Shown piece by piece: positions 38,907 through 48,329 of a DNA stretch of 64,000 nt. The stretch's first letter is position 1, and each line of letters begins with the position of its first letter. Location: the NCBI RefSeq assembly GCF_017114915.1, contig NZ_JAAUOE010000009.1, forward strand, positions 1 to 64,000, read 5' to 3'. Under the pieces are notes generated by a model. It was not told where the DNA came from. It worked only from the letters and a program-made list of their open reading frames with translations, and did no database searches. Source of the stretch: Pseudomonas frederiksbergensis (GTDB lineage Bacteria; Pseudomonadota; Gammaproteobacteria; Pseudomonadales; Pseudomonadaceae). Position numbers and translations under genes: made by a program.

Positions 38907-40061
38907 ATGACTTTCGATTTTGATCAGGTGTTCGACCGCCACGGCACCGGCAGTACCAAATGGAGCCGCTATCCGGCCGACGTGTTGCCGATGTGGGTCG
39001 CCGACATGGATTTTGCCGCGCCGCCCGCGATCATCCAGGCGCTGCAAAAACGCCTGGAACACCCGATGCTCGGTTACAGCGTGGCCCAGGATGATTTGCG
39101 CGACGCCATCGTCGCCGACCTGTGGAACAAGTACGCCTGGCGCGTGCAGCCTCAGGAGCTGGTCTTCCTGCCGGGTATCGAATCGGGCTTCAACATGGCC
39201 TTGCATGCGCTGGTCCAGCCGCAGCAGAACGTGGTCGTGCAGACGCCCAACTACCCGCCGCTGCGCCATGCACCGGGTCACTGGCAGTTAAACAAGGTCG
39301 AACTGGACTTCGACGCGCTGGCCGATGGCACGTATGCCACGCCACTCGATGCCTTGCGCCAGGCGCTGCAAGGCGGTGGCGCCTTGCTGCTGAGCAACCC
39401 GCATAACCCGCTGGGCAAGGTCTTTCCCCGGGAAGAACTGCAAGCGGTCGCTGACATTTGCCTGGAACAGGACGCCTGGATCATCTCCGACGAGATCCAC
39501 TCCGAGCTATGCTTCGACGGGCGCGTGCACATTCCGACCGCCTCGCTCAGCCCGCAGATCGCCAAGCGCACCATCACCCTGATGTCGGCGAGCAAGGCCT
39601 ACAACATCGCGGGCCTGAAGACGGCGTTCATGATCATTCAGGACGCAGCCTTGCGCCATCGCGTCAATCATGCACGCTGCGGCATGGTCGACAGCGTCAA
39701 CCCCCTGGGCCTGGAAGCCACCCGCGTCGCCTACAGCGAATGCCGCCCCTGGCTGACCGAACTCATGGCCTACCTGCAAAGCAATCGGGACTGCCTGGTG
39801 GAGGCAGTTCGCACGCGGTTGCCGGGTGTGACCATGAACATACCCCAGGGCACTTACCTGGCGTGGCTTGACTGCACCGCGCTGGGGCTGGACAACCCGC
39901 AGCATTTCTTCCTCGAACAGGCCAAAGTCGGGCTGAGCGCCGGGCTGGATTTCGGCGATCACGCCCAGCAATTCGTGCGCCTGAACTTCGGCTGCCCACG
40001 GACGTTGCTGGAAGAAGGGATTGCGCGGATGGAGCGTAGTTTGCGTAACCGCAAGGCCTGA
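38907..40061 (+). CDS. PatB/MalY-type PLP-dependent C-S lyase
   Basis: A 384-residue class I/II aminotransferase-fold enzyme of the PatB/MalY group, which act as cystathionine beta-lyases or cysteine-S-conjugate lyases. It begins TFDFDQVFDRHGTGSTKWSR and has the group signatures PMWVADMDFAAPP and LMSASKAYNIAGLK, where the lysine binds PLP. SNPHNPLGKVF and SDEIHSEL also match. The ATG at 38907 is preferred over one at 38853, whose extra 18 residues are not conserved. It is transcribed divergently from fdnG and its function is probably sulfur amino-acid metabolism. Confidence 0.9.
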   Translation: MTFDFDQVFDRHGTGSTKWSRYPADVLPMWVADMDFAAPPAIIQALQKRLEHPMLGYSVAQDDLRDAIVADLWNKYAWRVQPQELVFLPGIESGFNMALHALVQPQQNVVVQTPNYPPLRHAPGHWQLNKVELDFDALADGTYATPLDALRQALQGGGALLLSNPHNPLGKVFPREELQAVADICLEQDAWIISDEIHSELCFDGRVHIPTASLSPQIAKRTITLMSASKAYNIAGLKTAFMIIQDAALRHRVNHARCGMVDSVNPLGLEATRVAYSECRPWLTELMAYLQSNRDCLVEAVRTRLPGVTMNIPQGTYLAWLDCTALGLDNPQHFFLEQAKVGLSAGLDFGDHAQQFVRLNFGCPRTLLEEGIARMERSLRNRKA

Positions 40062-40063
40062 CT

Positions 40064-42355
40064 CTACTCGGGCTCGCTCCCACAAGGGGGTTTGTGTGCC
40101 TTCTCGACCGCCCACCAGCGCGGCAGTAATTGCTTGACCTTACTCTCGCCAAACCGGTCATCGATCAGCATCACCACCCCTTGATCCTCCCGTGCACGGA
40201 TCACTCGCCCCGCCGCCTGCACCACTTTCTGCACACCTGGAAACAGGTAGGTGTAGTCATAACCGGCACCGAAAATCGCCGCCATGCGCTGTTTCAGTTG
40301 TTCGTTGACCGGATTGAGTTGCGCGAGCCCCAGGGTGGCGATGAAGGCGCCAATCAATCGGGCGCCGGGCAAATCGATGCCTTCACCGAATGCGCCACCC
40401 AGCACCGCAAACCCGATGCCCTGGTTGTCGGCAGTGAATTGATCGAGAAAGTCCTGACGCTGCGCTTCCCCCATGCCACGGGATTGTGACCACTGCGTGA
40501 TCTGCGGATACCGCTCGGCCAACAACTGCGCCACTTGCTGCAAATAATCGAAACTGCTGAAAAACGCCAGGTAGTTGCCGGGGCGTTGGGTGAACTGTTT
40601 GGCGATCAGTTCGACGATGGGCGCAAGGGACGCTTGACGGTGGACATAGCGGGTCGAAATCTGGCTGACGATGTGCACGTGCAGCTGATCGGCGTGAAAT
40701 GGCGACTCCACGTCGATCCATACCGTGTTCGCCGGTGTTCCCAGCAAATCGGCGTAGTAATGCCGGGGGCTCAGGGTCGCGGAAAACAGCACCGTGCTAC
40801 GCGCCGCGGTCAGGCGTGGGCGGATGAAACCGGCGGGGACCACGTTGCGCAGGCACAGGTGCGACAGGTTGCGCTTGCGGTCCAGGTCTCGTTTGCTGAT
40901 GTCGAACAGGAAATGCTCATCGAACAGTTCAGCTACACGGCCGAACTGCAGCATGTCGAAGTAAAAAGTCTGCAAACCGCTATCCAGGCCTTGAGGGTGG
41001 TCATTCAGGTAGTCGCCGATGCTCGCACAGCACAAGGACAGTGCCTGAAGCAGTTTTTCCGGGACTTTGTCGTAGGCTTGATATGGCGCGAGTTGCTGAT
41101 CGTGCAGGGCATTCCATTCACGATTGACTCGCTGCAAGGATCTCTTCAACGGCTCGGGTGCGGTTTTTCGTACGCCGTTCAAGGTCGCCTGGTCGAGGCT
41201 GGCGCTGTACATCTGCCGGCCGCGCTCCACCAGGTTGTGGGCCTCGTCCACCAGCACCGCGACGTTCCAGTGATTGGCCTGAGCCAGCCCGAACAGCAAC
41301 GCGCTGAAGTCGAAATAGTAGTTGTAGTCGGCGACCACCACGTCCGCCCAACGGGCCATTTCCTGGCTCAGGTAATAAGGGCAAACCTCATGTTCCAGCG
41401 CAACCTGGCGCAAGGCGCTCTGGTTCAGCAGGCTCAATTGGCTGGCGGCCTGGCGCGCGGCCGGCAGACGATCATAAAAACCCTGGGCCAACGGGCAGGA
41501 TTCGCCATGACAGGCCTTGTCCGGGTGTTCGCAAGCCTTGTCCCGGGCGATCATCTCGAGGATTCGCAAAGGCTGCGCATCGGCGCTGTCGAGGATGACC
41601 CGGGCCGCGTCCAGCGCCAGTTTGCGCCCCGGGGTTTTCGCCGTGAGGAAAAACACCTTGTCCAGTTGCTGCGGCGCCAGGGCCTTGAGCATCGGGAACA
41701 GCGTGCCGATGGTCTTGCCGATACCGGTGGGTGCCTGGGCCATCAGGCAACGGCCGGTGCTGACCGCCTTGAACACCGACTCGGCCAGATGCCGTTGGCC
41801 CGGACGAAAATCGGCATGGGGAAAGCTCAGCTGTTGCGCCGCCAGATTGCGCCCTTCGCGATGGGCCATTTCCTGCTCGGCCCAGTGCAGGAACAACCCG
41901 CAGTGGTGCTCGAAGAACAGCTGCAAGTCGGCGGCGCTGAAGGTCTCGACCAGACAGGTTTCCTTCTCGCTGACGATGTCGAAGTACACCAGCGCCAGGT
42001 TGATCTGCGCCAGATCCAGTTTCTGGCACATCAACCTGCCATAGATCTTCGCCTGCGCCCAGTGCAGTTGCCGGTGGTTGGCCGGTTGCTTGCTCAGGTC
42101 GCCCCGGTAGGTTTTGACTTCTTCGAGGCAGTTTTGCGCCGGATCGTAACCATCCGCCCGGCCTTTCACGGTCAAGGTTCGATACTGACCCTCGAGCGCG
42201 ACCTCGTTCTGGTAACCCTCGCTGCGTCGTGACGCCACGGTGCGATGGCCGATAATGCCTTCCAGCGCGGTCGGCGACGGGGTGAAGCGCAGGTCGAGGT
42301 CGCCAACCTTGGCAGTGAATTCACACAAGGCCCGCACCGCAATGCTGTAGCTCAA
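40064..42355 (-). CDS. ATP-dependent DNA helicase, XPD/DinG-like with PD-(D/E)XK-like N-domain
   Basis: A 763-residue superfamily 2 helicase. The N-terminal region (about 1-150) contains a PD-(D/E)XK-like signature (GRADGYDPAQNCLEEVKTYRG). Walker A is QAPTGIGKTIG and motif II is LVDEAHNLVE. The cysteines in ACEHPDKACHGESCP and EVCPYY match the Fe-S cluster domain of XPD and DinG. The C-terminal motif VI is QAAGRVIRAREDQG. I propose TTG at 42355 as the start; it overlaps the nuclease stop as TTGA and GGAG lies eight bases upstream. An ATG at 42664 would lie inside the nuclease gene. The pair probably acts in DNA repair. Confidence 0.88.
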   Translation of the reverse strand: MSYSIAVRALCEFTAKVGDLDLRFTPSPTALEGIIGHRTVASRRSEGYQNEVALEGQYRTLTVKGRADGYDPAQNCLEEVKTYRGDLSKQPANHRQLHWAQAKIYGRLMCQKLDLAQINLALVYFDIVSEKETCLVETFSAADLQLFFEHHCGLFLHWAEQEMAHREGRNLAAQQLSFPHADFRPGQRHLAESVFKAVSTGRCLMAQAPTGIGKTIGTLFPMLKALAPQQLDKVFFLTAKTPGRKLALDAARVILDSADAQPLRILEMIARDKACEHPDKACHGESCPLAQGFYDRLPAARQAASQLSLLNQSALRQVALEHEVCPYYLSQEMARWADVVVADYNYYFDFSALLFGLAQANHWNVAVLVDEAHNLVERGRQMYSASLDQATLNGVRKTAPEPLKRSLQRVNREWNALHDQQLAPYQAYDKVPEKLLQALSLCCASIGDYLNDHPQGLDSGLQTFYFDMLQFGRVAELFDEHFLFDISKRDLDRKRNLSHLCLRNVVPAGFIRPRLTAARSTVLFSATLSPRHYYADLLGTPANTVWIDVESPFHADQLHVHIVSQISTRYVHRQASLAPIVELIAKQFTQRPGNYLAFFSSFDYLQQVAQLLAERYPQITQWSQSRGMGEAQRQDFLDQFTADNQGIGFAVLGGAFGEGIDLPGARLIGAFIATLGLAQLNPVNEQLKQRMAAIFGAGYDYTYLFPGVQKVVQAAGRVIRAREDQGVVMLIDDRFGESKVKQLLPRWWAVEKAHKPPCGSEPE

Positions 42356-44019
42356 GCGCCCTGCTCCGCCCATTGCACGTAACAAACGGCGATCGGCATC
42401 TGGTGCTCGTGACAGAACTCCAGCCAGCGCACCTGATTGTCTTGCAGACGATCGCCGGGGCCTTTGACTTCGATCATTCGGTAAGTTTTTTGCTGCGGCC
42501 AGAACTGGATCAGGTCCGGCATGCCGGCACGGTTGGCCTTGATGTCGAGCAGCAGTCGATTGAACCAGTGTTTGAGGTGTTCGGCGGGCAGGCAGTCGAG
42601 CGCCTGCTCCAGCAGTTCCTCGCTCAACGCGCCCCAGAATACGAACGGCGACTGCACACCCCACTTGGCGATGTAACGTTCACGAATGGTCCGGGTATAG
42701 CGCCCGTCATCGAGTTCGGCGAGGCAGGCCTGGAACAGCTCCGCGCGCCGCGCATGAAAGTCTTCGTTGTGCAGGTCCACCGGCCCGCGCTGGAACGGGT
42801 GAAAAAACGCCCCCGGCAACGGGGCGAAGATCGCCGGCCAGCACAGCAGCCCGAACAGCGAATTGATCAGGCTGTTCTCGACGTAATGCACCGGCGCCGA
42901 TTCGTCCGCCAGATGCGCCTGAACGTAATACTCCACCGACAGCGCCGGATCGTGCCGGGGCAATTGCAGGTCCAGGCGCTGCATGGGCCGAGGGGCTGGC
43001 CGCTTGATCGGCGGCCCGCCCAATTTGCGCCGCAGTCGGGGCAGCACACGTAATAAATGCTGATGTTCGGTGGCGCTTTCCGGGGCTTGCTCGGCGTGGG
43101 TCGCCAGGTCCATGGCCAGTTGAAATTCGCCACAACGCTCCAGCACCCGAATCAGCCGCAGGCGCGCGCCAGGGTAGGCGCAATCGCGGTAGAGGCTCAG
43201 GGCGGTGGAAAAATCCGCCATGCGCTCGCAGTGCTGAGCGATCTGGAACAGCAGCTTGGCCCGACGTCTTTGCAGCCAGGGATTGGCGAGCTCCAGTCCG
43301 TTGATCTGTTCGACAACCACCGCCACCTCTTCACCGACCTCGAAACGCTGCTGACAGTTGTGCAGGAACAGGCAGGCGTCGACGTCCTCGCGACTGCGCA
43401 AGCCTCGGGATTCGGCGCAAAACTCGACTTTCTCGTAGGTATAGATGCCGAGGTCGGCTAGCACGAACTCTGACCAGTCCTGGTAAAGATTGCCGAAGAA
43501 CATCAGGCGCAACCGATCGCACAGGCCCATGACGGTCAAGCTGAACAACCGATCATCCAGTGCCGGGCACCACTGGGCAAAACTTTGCTCTTCAGGAAAC
43601 TGCTCGCTCAGGGCCGGCAACCAATCGCTCTTTTTGCCTTTCGGTTGATCGATGGCGTCACCAAAGCACTGGAGAATCTCGGCCTTGAGCAACACCTCGA
43701 ACAGCTCCTCGATGGGCAATGGCAACTGCTCATCGATCCAGCCCAAATCCAGGAGCGGCGCCGCGGCGCTGGCGATGTCGCCGATCTCGACGTAACTCAG
43801 TTTACCGGCCCTGAAATGCACGCCCTTGCGCATCACCAGCCTGACCAGCAAGGCCTGGGACTCACGGGGCAGCCGATTGAAGTCGCGGATGAAATCCTGT
43901 TCTTCGATGCTGAGAACATCGGCATAGCGATGCTCAAGCCAATCAAGCACTTGCATGAAGTTGTTCAAGTAATAGAACGGGTCATCGAGCGGATTTACAA
44001 TCACGGGCAATCGGGCCAT
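42352..44019 (-). CDS. FAN1-like VRR-NUC domain nuclease
   Basis: A 555-residue protein resembling bacterial FAN1 nuclease, including the P. aeruginosa homologue. It has an N-terminal SAP/HTH-like region, central helical repeats (about 210-320) and a C-terminal VRR-NUC domain. The catalytic motif is GMPDLIQFW followed by MIEVKGPGDRLQDNQ (PD..EVK). In family members this structure-specific 5' flap nuclease resolves interstrand crosslinks. It overlaps the downstream helicase by TTGA, which suggests translational coupling. The ribosome site before ATG is weak. Confidence 0.9.
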   Translation of the reverse strand: MARLPVIVNPLDDPFYYLNNFMQVLDWLEHRYADVLSIEEQDFIRDFNRLPRESQALLVRLVMRKGVHFRAGKLSYVEIGDIASAAAPLLDLGWIDEQLPLPIEELFEVLLKAEILQCFGDAIDQPKGKKSDWLPALSEQFPEEQSFAQWCPALDDRLFSLTVMGLCDRLRLMFFGNLYQDWSEFVLADLGIYTYEKVEFCAESRGLRSREDVDACLFLHNCQQRFEVGEEVAVVVEQINGLELANPWLQRRRAKLLFQIAQHCERMADFSTALSLYRDCAYPGARLRLIRVLERCGEFQLAMDLATHAEQAPESATEHQHLLRVLPRLRRKLGGPPIKRPAPRPMQRLDLQLPRHDPALSVEYYVQAHLADESAPVHYVENSLINSLFGLLCWPAIFAPLPGAFFHPFQRGPVDLHNEDFHARRAELFQACLAELDDGRYTRTIRERYIAKWGVQSPFVFWGALSEELLEQALDCLPAEHLKHWFNRLLLDIKANRAGMPDLIQFWPQQKTYRMIEVKGPGDRLQDNQVRWLEFCHEHQMPIAVCYVQWAEQGA

Positions 44020-44226
44020 GGCAAGCGAATACTGGTTATGCGTACAGATACCAGCTATGCCCCATCCGGTGCAAACGGAAAAGGATCAGTGGCGACGCTA
44101 TTGAGCAATTTTCGGGAGGCCATCGAACTTTCTGCCATTCCATCGCACCAACCGCGTTAGAAGCACAGTGAGGATTGATCTCGAACGAGGCGTTCGCGCT
44201 GTTTTTATTGAGTGATGGAGATGTGT

Positions 44227-44451
44227 ATGAATATCAAGACTCTGGGTTTGCCCCTGACGGTAGCGGCCTTTCTGGCCCTGGCCGGTTGCTCGACGCCAAC
44301 AGTCGTGACCCTGCAGAACGGCACTCAGTATTTGACCAAAGACATGCCGAACACCCAGAACAAGGATGGCTTCTTCGAGTTCGAAGATATTTCCGGGGCC
44401 AAGGTGAAAGTCCGCGCCGATGACGTGGCCACGGTTCGCAAGGAAGACTGA
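44227..44451 (+). CDS. YgdI/YgdR-type lipoprotein (DUF903)
   Basis: A 74-residue lipoprotein. The signal peptide ends in lipobox LALAGC. The mature part has the SH3-like DUF903 pattern VTLQNGTQYLTKDMP, then FFEFEDISGAKVKVRADDV. GGAG lies just before ATG at 44227; upstream in-frame Mets at 44212 lack spacing. It is a single gene followed by a hairpin at 44467-44490. The role of the family is not established. Confidence 0.9.
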   Translation: MNIKTLGLPLTVAAFLALAGCSTPTVVTLQNGTQYLTKDMPNTQNKDGFFEFEDISGAKVKVRADDVATVRKED

Positions 44452-44466
44452 GCCCCTGAACGGGTT

Positions 44467-44490
44467 GCCCGCGTTGTTGCCAACGCGGGC
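44467..44490. terminator. Hairpin between convergent genes
   Basis: A perfect 10-bp stem, GCCCGCGTTG with CAACGCGGGC around loop TTGC. It lies 16 bases after the lipoprotein stop and 20 bases after the stop of the convergent membrane protein gene. It could end both, though no T run is present. Confidence 0.6.
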
Positions 44491-44510
44491 TGCCAATCAG
44501 AGGTTTGAGA

Positions 44511-45716
44511 TCAGAGATACTTGAGAATCGCGATGTCGCGACGACGCTGTTTGAGGTTGGCGAACCAGCACGTCGGAAAGAACAGCAACACGCCGAGGAT
44601 CACGCTCCATAGCCAGACCATGGGCAGGTTATCGAAACCGTAATAGGTGCCCTGATTAACGCCCCAGATGGCGACAGCGACCAGGTACATGGCCTTGAGC
44701 ACGTACAGGTGCAGCAAGTAGAAGAACATCGGCGCACCGCCGTAAATCGCCAGGGTCGCGGTAGACCAGCGATCCTGAGCCTTCTCGAACAACGCCAGAA
44801 GGATCAGCCCCAGACCGAGGGTCGGCATCAGGAACATCAGCGACGGCGGGTACTTCTTCGCACTCATGAAGCTCATGAAGGTGCGCAGCGAATCACCGGT
44901 CTGCACCCAAGGCTTTTCGCCGTAAACGTTCAGGTAACGGATGAACACGAACGCCACCAGCAGGCCGACGCCGACGTTGAGCAAGCGGGAAATCCGCTCG
45001 GTCGGCTCCATGTCCTTGCCGAACCACGGCCCGATGGCCCAGCCCAGCAGAATCACGCCGATCCACGGCAACACCGGATAGGTGGTGCGGGCCCGGGTGA
45101 ATTCGGTGATGTCGATGAACACCCGCTGATGCAGGATTGACCACGGCACGAAGAACGGCGACTCCGGCCCCACGGTCACGCCATCGAGCAAGTTGTGCCC
45201 GGCGACAATCGCCACCCCGAGCACGATCAGCCAACCGCGCTTGAAGTGCAGCAACCCGGCAAGCACGATCATGCAGATGCCGATGCACCAGATCACTTGC
45301 AGCCACAACGTCTTGGGCGGGAACTCGGCGTTCCAGGCAAAGCACACGAGCGTGAGTTCCAGAAACACCAGGAACAGCCCGCGCTTGAGCAGGAACACCG
45401 ACGTTTCATTGGCCGTGTGTTTCTGGCTGTAGAGCCAGGCCGACAAACCGGTGAGGAAGATGAACACCGGGGCACAGAGGGTGCTCAGCAGTCGGGTGAA
45501 GAACAGGTCCGGGGTCACGCTCAACGCATCGATCGGATCGGTGACCTGGCGGTGCAGCAGAAAGGTTTCGCGCACGTGATCGATGAGCATCAACAGCATG
45601 ACGAAGCCACGCAGGGCATCGATGGCCAGCATCCGGGTGTTGGTTTTTGCAACGCTGGTGGCCAGCGCAGGGGAAACACTTCCCGCCTGCCCTGCCACAC
45701 TGGTGGATAGGGTCAT
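44511..45716 (-). CDS. DUF1624 family membrane protein (heparan-alpha-glucosaminide acetyltransferase-like)
   Basis: A 401-residue inner-membrane protein with about 10 hydrophobic segments. The first after a polar N-terminus carries the DUF1624 signature AIDALRGFVMLLMLIDHVRETF. Related proteins are predicted acyltransferases; no substrate is known for this branch. ATG at 45716 follows GAGTG; a GTG at 45725 would add three residues. It lies 28 bases after the preceding small exported protein gene on the same strand and may be cotranscribed. Confidence 0.82.
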   Translation of the reverse strand: MTLSTSVAGQAGSVSPALATSVAKTNTRMLAIDALRGFVMLLMLIDHVRETFLLHRQVTDPIDALSVTPDLFFTRLLSTLCAPVFIFLTGLSAWLYSQKHTANETSVFLLKRGLFLVFLELTLVCFAWNAEFPPKTLWLQVIWCIGICMIVLAGLLHFKRGWLIVLGVAIVAGHNLLDGVTVGPESPFFVPWSILHQRVFIDITEFTRARTTYPVLPWIGVILLGWAIGPWFGKDMEPTERISRLLNVGVGLLVAFVFIRYLNVYGEKPWVQTGDSLRTFMSFMSAKKYPPSLMFLMPTLGLGLILLALFEKAQDRWSTATLAIYGGAPMFFYLLHLYVLKAMYLVAVAIWGVNQGTYYGFDNLPMVWLWSVILGVLLFFPTCWFANLKQRRRDIAILKYL

Positions 45717-45744
45717 ATCAGTCACTCATGTCGTGGTCAGTGGA

Positions 45745-46116
45745 CTATTGCTGGCTGTATCCCGGAATGCTGTTGTCGCAGGAAATGTAGTGTCCTCCAC
45801 GCCGGATCAGTTGTTCCCGCATCCGCTGGCAGCGCTCCAGTTCCTGCTGCATCGAACGGTCGATGCTGATATTGCCGGTCTTCTCCGGTTGTTTGCCGTC
45901 GCCCAGGCGCACGGTCACCCAGGGCTGTTCCGGCTGGATGTGGAAACGGCTTTTTTCTTCGGTGGAATTGACGGTTTCGGTGGCTGCCGGCTTCGGCAGT
46001 TGATCGGAGGTGACCCCGTAACGGGTCAGAATCGAGCTCTGAGGCAGGTCTGCGGCGGCGGTGGCCGATAGAAAGGCCAGCGCCAAACCGATGGTGTACC
46101 TCTTGCTGTTACTCAC
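45745..46116 (-). CDS. Small exported protein, function unknown
   Basis: A 123-residue protein with a clear signal peptide (SNSKRYTIGLALAFLSATAAA, first 22 residues). The rest is hydrophilic and I do not recognise a family. I chose GTG at 46116 because AGGAG is ten bases upstream; TTG at 46125 lies only one base after it. The two cysteines (ERCQRM and ISCDNS) could form a disulfide in the periplasm. It may be the first gene of a two-gene unit with the DUF1624 protein. Confidence 0.65.
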   Translation of the reverse strand: MSNSKRYTIGLALAFLSATAAADLPQSSILTRYGVTSDQLPKPAATETVNSTEEKSRFHIQPEQPWVTVRLGDGKQPEKTGNISIDRSMQQELERCQRMREQLIRRGGHYISCDNSIPGYSQQ

Positions 46117-46225
46117 GTTGAACAATCTCCTGTACTCGATGGCGGCATGCAGCTATAGCGTTATAGTGTAACGCATGAGAGGGCTGATGCTTTAGTGCCA
46201 TTTCCTGTTGGTGCAGGTATTGGAG

Positions 46226-46315
46226 TGTAGGAGCGGGCTTGCCCGCGAAGACGTCGGTACAGTCAACATTGATGTCGCCTGACACACCGCTTTCGCGGGC
46301 AAGCCCGCTCCTACA
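46226..46315. repeat. REP pair (TGTAGGAGCGGGCTTGCCCGCGA family)
   Basis: Inverted arms of about 23 bases, TGTAGGAGCGGGCTTGCC at the left and its complement ending in CTCCTACA at the right, surround a 40-base centre. Such pairs are very common in fluorescens-group genomes (REPIN type). It lies between the small exported protein gene and the lipase stop. Confidence 0.85.
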
Positions 46316-46372
46316 GGGGAACGCATTCCAATGCAGGAGCGAAGCTTGGCCCTGACAGGCGCCCCATCACCC

Positions 46373-48226
46373 TCAGGCGATCACAATCCCCCCACTAGAC
46401 AAACTGTCCAGCCCGACACCCACCAGGGTCACCGAATCACCGCCAAACGTCAGCAGCGTATCCTGCCCCACCGCCGTGGCATGGGCGCGCAAGTCATCGT
46501 TTGGCGCAACGCCCTGAACCCCGAGGAACACCAGTTTGTCGTTGGCCTGATAGCCCACCACCCGGTCCTGGCCAAACGCGCCGCTGAACAGAAAGGTATC
46601 GAGCCCGCCGCCCGACTCCATCAGGTCATTGCCCGCGCCGCCGACAAACACGTCGTTGCCGCTGCTGCCGAGCAAATGGTCGTTGCCGTCCAGGCCAAAC
46701 AACCAGTCGCCCGTGGCGTGCGCCTTGAGGGTGTCGGCGCCGGTGGTGCCCTTCACGCTCGAGGCGTACGGGGTCAGGTTGCTGCCGTCGGCAAGGCCAT
46801 TGGCGGTGACGCTGTGGGTCACGTCATCCTTGAACACACCCCAGAGAAACCCCGGCTCCTTGGTGACGATGCTGCCGATGTCGCGGGTGATGCTGATGCC
46901 GCCGTTGGCGTCGCGCACGTACAGGTTGCCGGCACCGTCATTGGCGAAGACGAAGTTCTTCACCGACTGCTGCAGGTCCAGCACGTTACTGCCCTTGCCG
47001 CCCAACAGAATGTTGTAGCCGCCGCCATCGCGGAAGGTGTCGTTACCGTCGCGGCCTTCCAGGTAGTCGTTGCCCTTGCCGCCCTGGATCAGGTCATTGC
47101 CGTCGCTGCCGATGATGAAGGTGCTGCCCTTGTGGGTTTCGGCGTTGCGGTTCAAGTCCTGGACCCAGGTGTTGGCACGCGCCGGGTCCGAGAGGTTGGC
47201 AACGATGATGGTTGAATCCTTGCTGGTCAGGTCGTAGAACGCCGACTCCAGCACCCGGGTCATGCCGTCGCCATAACCGGTGGGCAAGTGCGAGATCCAG
47301 GTAGGAATGTTAAGGATGGAATACGGCAACACATTCCATGCCGTCGAGGCGTAGTGGTCGTTGAAGCTGACGATGTTATCGGTCGCTGAATCCTTGGGAG
47401 CATCGTGCACGCCCACCGAAGCCAGGTTGAACGACGAGCCATCGAGCGCGCGGAACACCGGGTCGTTTTCATAACCGATGTTCAGCACTTTGTCGCTGCT
47501 GCTTTGGGTCGGTGAGGCGTAGGCGATGTAGTTGGAATCCTGGTAGAACCCGGACCACTTTTCGCTGCTCAAGTCCGCCAGGCTGTTGACCGCCAACCCG
47601 CCGAGACTGTGGCCGCTGACCAGCACGTCCTCACCCGACAACCCATTGGCCTGGGCAAATGCCGCCACTTTGCCAAGCAAATTGCCGAAGGCTTCGCCCA
47701 CGTAGTTTTTCGCGTAATCCTTGGGCCCCAACGCCGCCAGCAGGTCGTTGATCACATCACCGATGGAATCGCCGATCTGGATTTCCCGCGGGCCACTGGT
47801 GCCGCGAAAAGCGATGCCGATTTCCGTGAGATGACCCTGGGCGTCGTACTTGCCGAGGATCTCCACTTGCGCACTGGTGTAACCGGCCTTCTCGCCAAAG
47901 AAGGTTCCGCGCGCATCGGTCTTGCCGTCATAGCCCAGTTGCGCGGCGGTGATGGGTGTCCAGCCGGCCTTTTGCACGGCTTCGAGTGCGGCTTTTTCCG
48001 AGTCGGGGTTCCAGGGAATGCCGGGGATGACGCCCTGGGAATCGGTGCCGCCGATCAGCGCGGTGACCAGGGTTGCCGGCAAGCCCAGGCCGAAGCCGTT
48101 TTGCTGGTAACCGGTGGCGAAACCGTTGTCGAGGTTGTGATAGGAATACAGCGTGATCGCCATGGCGTCGCTGAACAACGCCTTGGAGTCTGCTGTGCCG
48201 AAGTTTTTGTAGTCATACACACCCAT
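46373..48226 (-). CDS. Family I.3 lipase with RTX repeats, PML-like (second lipase of the operon)
   Basis: A 617-residue extracellular lipase; length and sequence match the Pseudomonas MIS38 lipase (PML) type from memory. The catalytic triad is S207 in VSGHSLGG, D255 in YENDPVF and H313 in WISHLPT, the exact PML numbering. The C-terminal part (from about 370) has GGxGxDxxx-type RTX repeats, with the secretion signal ending in GGIVIA. There is no N-terminal signal peptide, so it should leave by a type I system, probably AprDEF encoded upstream. It follows the first lipase by 103 bases, including a strong hairpin. AGAGAGG precedes the ATG. Confidence 0.95.
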   Translation of the reverse strand: MGVYDYKNFGTADSKALFSDAMAITLYSYHNLDNGFATGYQQNGFGLGLPATLVTALIGGTDSQGVIPGIPWNPDSEKAALEAVQKAGWTPITAAQLGYDGKTDARGTFFGEKAGYTSAQVEILGKYDAQGHLTEIGIAFRGTSGPREIQIGDSIGDVINDLLAALGPKDYAKNYVGEAFGNLLGKVAAFAQANGLSGEDVLVSGHSLGGLAVNSLADLSSEKWSGFYQDSNYIAYASPTQSSSDKVLNIGYENDPVFRALDGSSFNLASVGVHDAPKDSATDNIVSFNDHYASTAWNVLPYSILNIPTWISHLPTGYGDGMTRVLESAFYDLTSKDSTIIVANLSDPARANTWVQDLNRNAETHKGSTFIIGSDGNDLIQGGKGNDYLEGRDGNDTFRDGGGYNILLGGKGSNVLDLQQSVKNFVFANDGAGNLYVRDANGGISITRDIGSIVTKEPGFLWGVFKDDVTHSVTANGLADGSNLTPYASSVKGTTGADTLKAHATGDWLFGLDGNDHLLGSSGNDVFVGGAGNDLMESGGGLDTFLFSGAFGQDRVVGYQANDKLVFLGVQGVAPNDDLRAHATAVGQDTLLTFGGDSVTLVGVGLDSLSSGGIVIA

Positions 48227-48269
48227 GGTATTGCCTCTCTTTGTTGGATTTATCAGAGACAGCTCACAA

Positions 48270-48297
48270 CCGGGGCGCCCCTTGCAGGGCGCCCCGG
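48270..48297. terminator. Strong hairpin between the two lipase genes
   Basis: An 11-bp GC stem, CCGGGGCGCCC with GGGCGCCCCGG around loop CTTGCA. It lies 33 bases beyond the stop of the first lipase and 44 bases before the start of the second. No T run follows on the minus strand, so it may be an mRNA-stabilising or attenuating element. Confidence 0.65.
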
Positions 48298-48329
48298 TGT
48301 ATTTAGTGCAATGCTTTCATTCGGTTTCT

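Noticed and set aside
40535..42232. 565-codon open frame on the plus strand opposite the helicase
   Set aside because: Shadow frame in high-GC DNA; minus strand shows helicase motifs.
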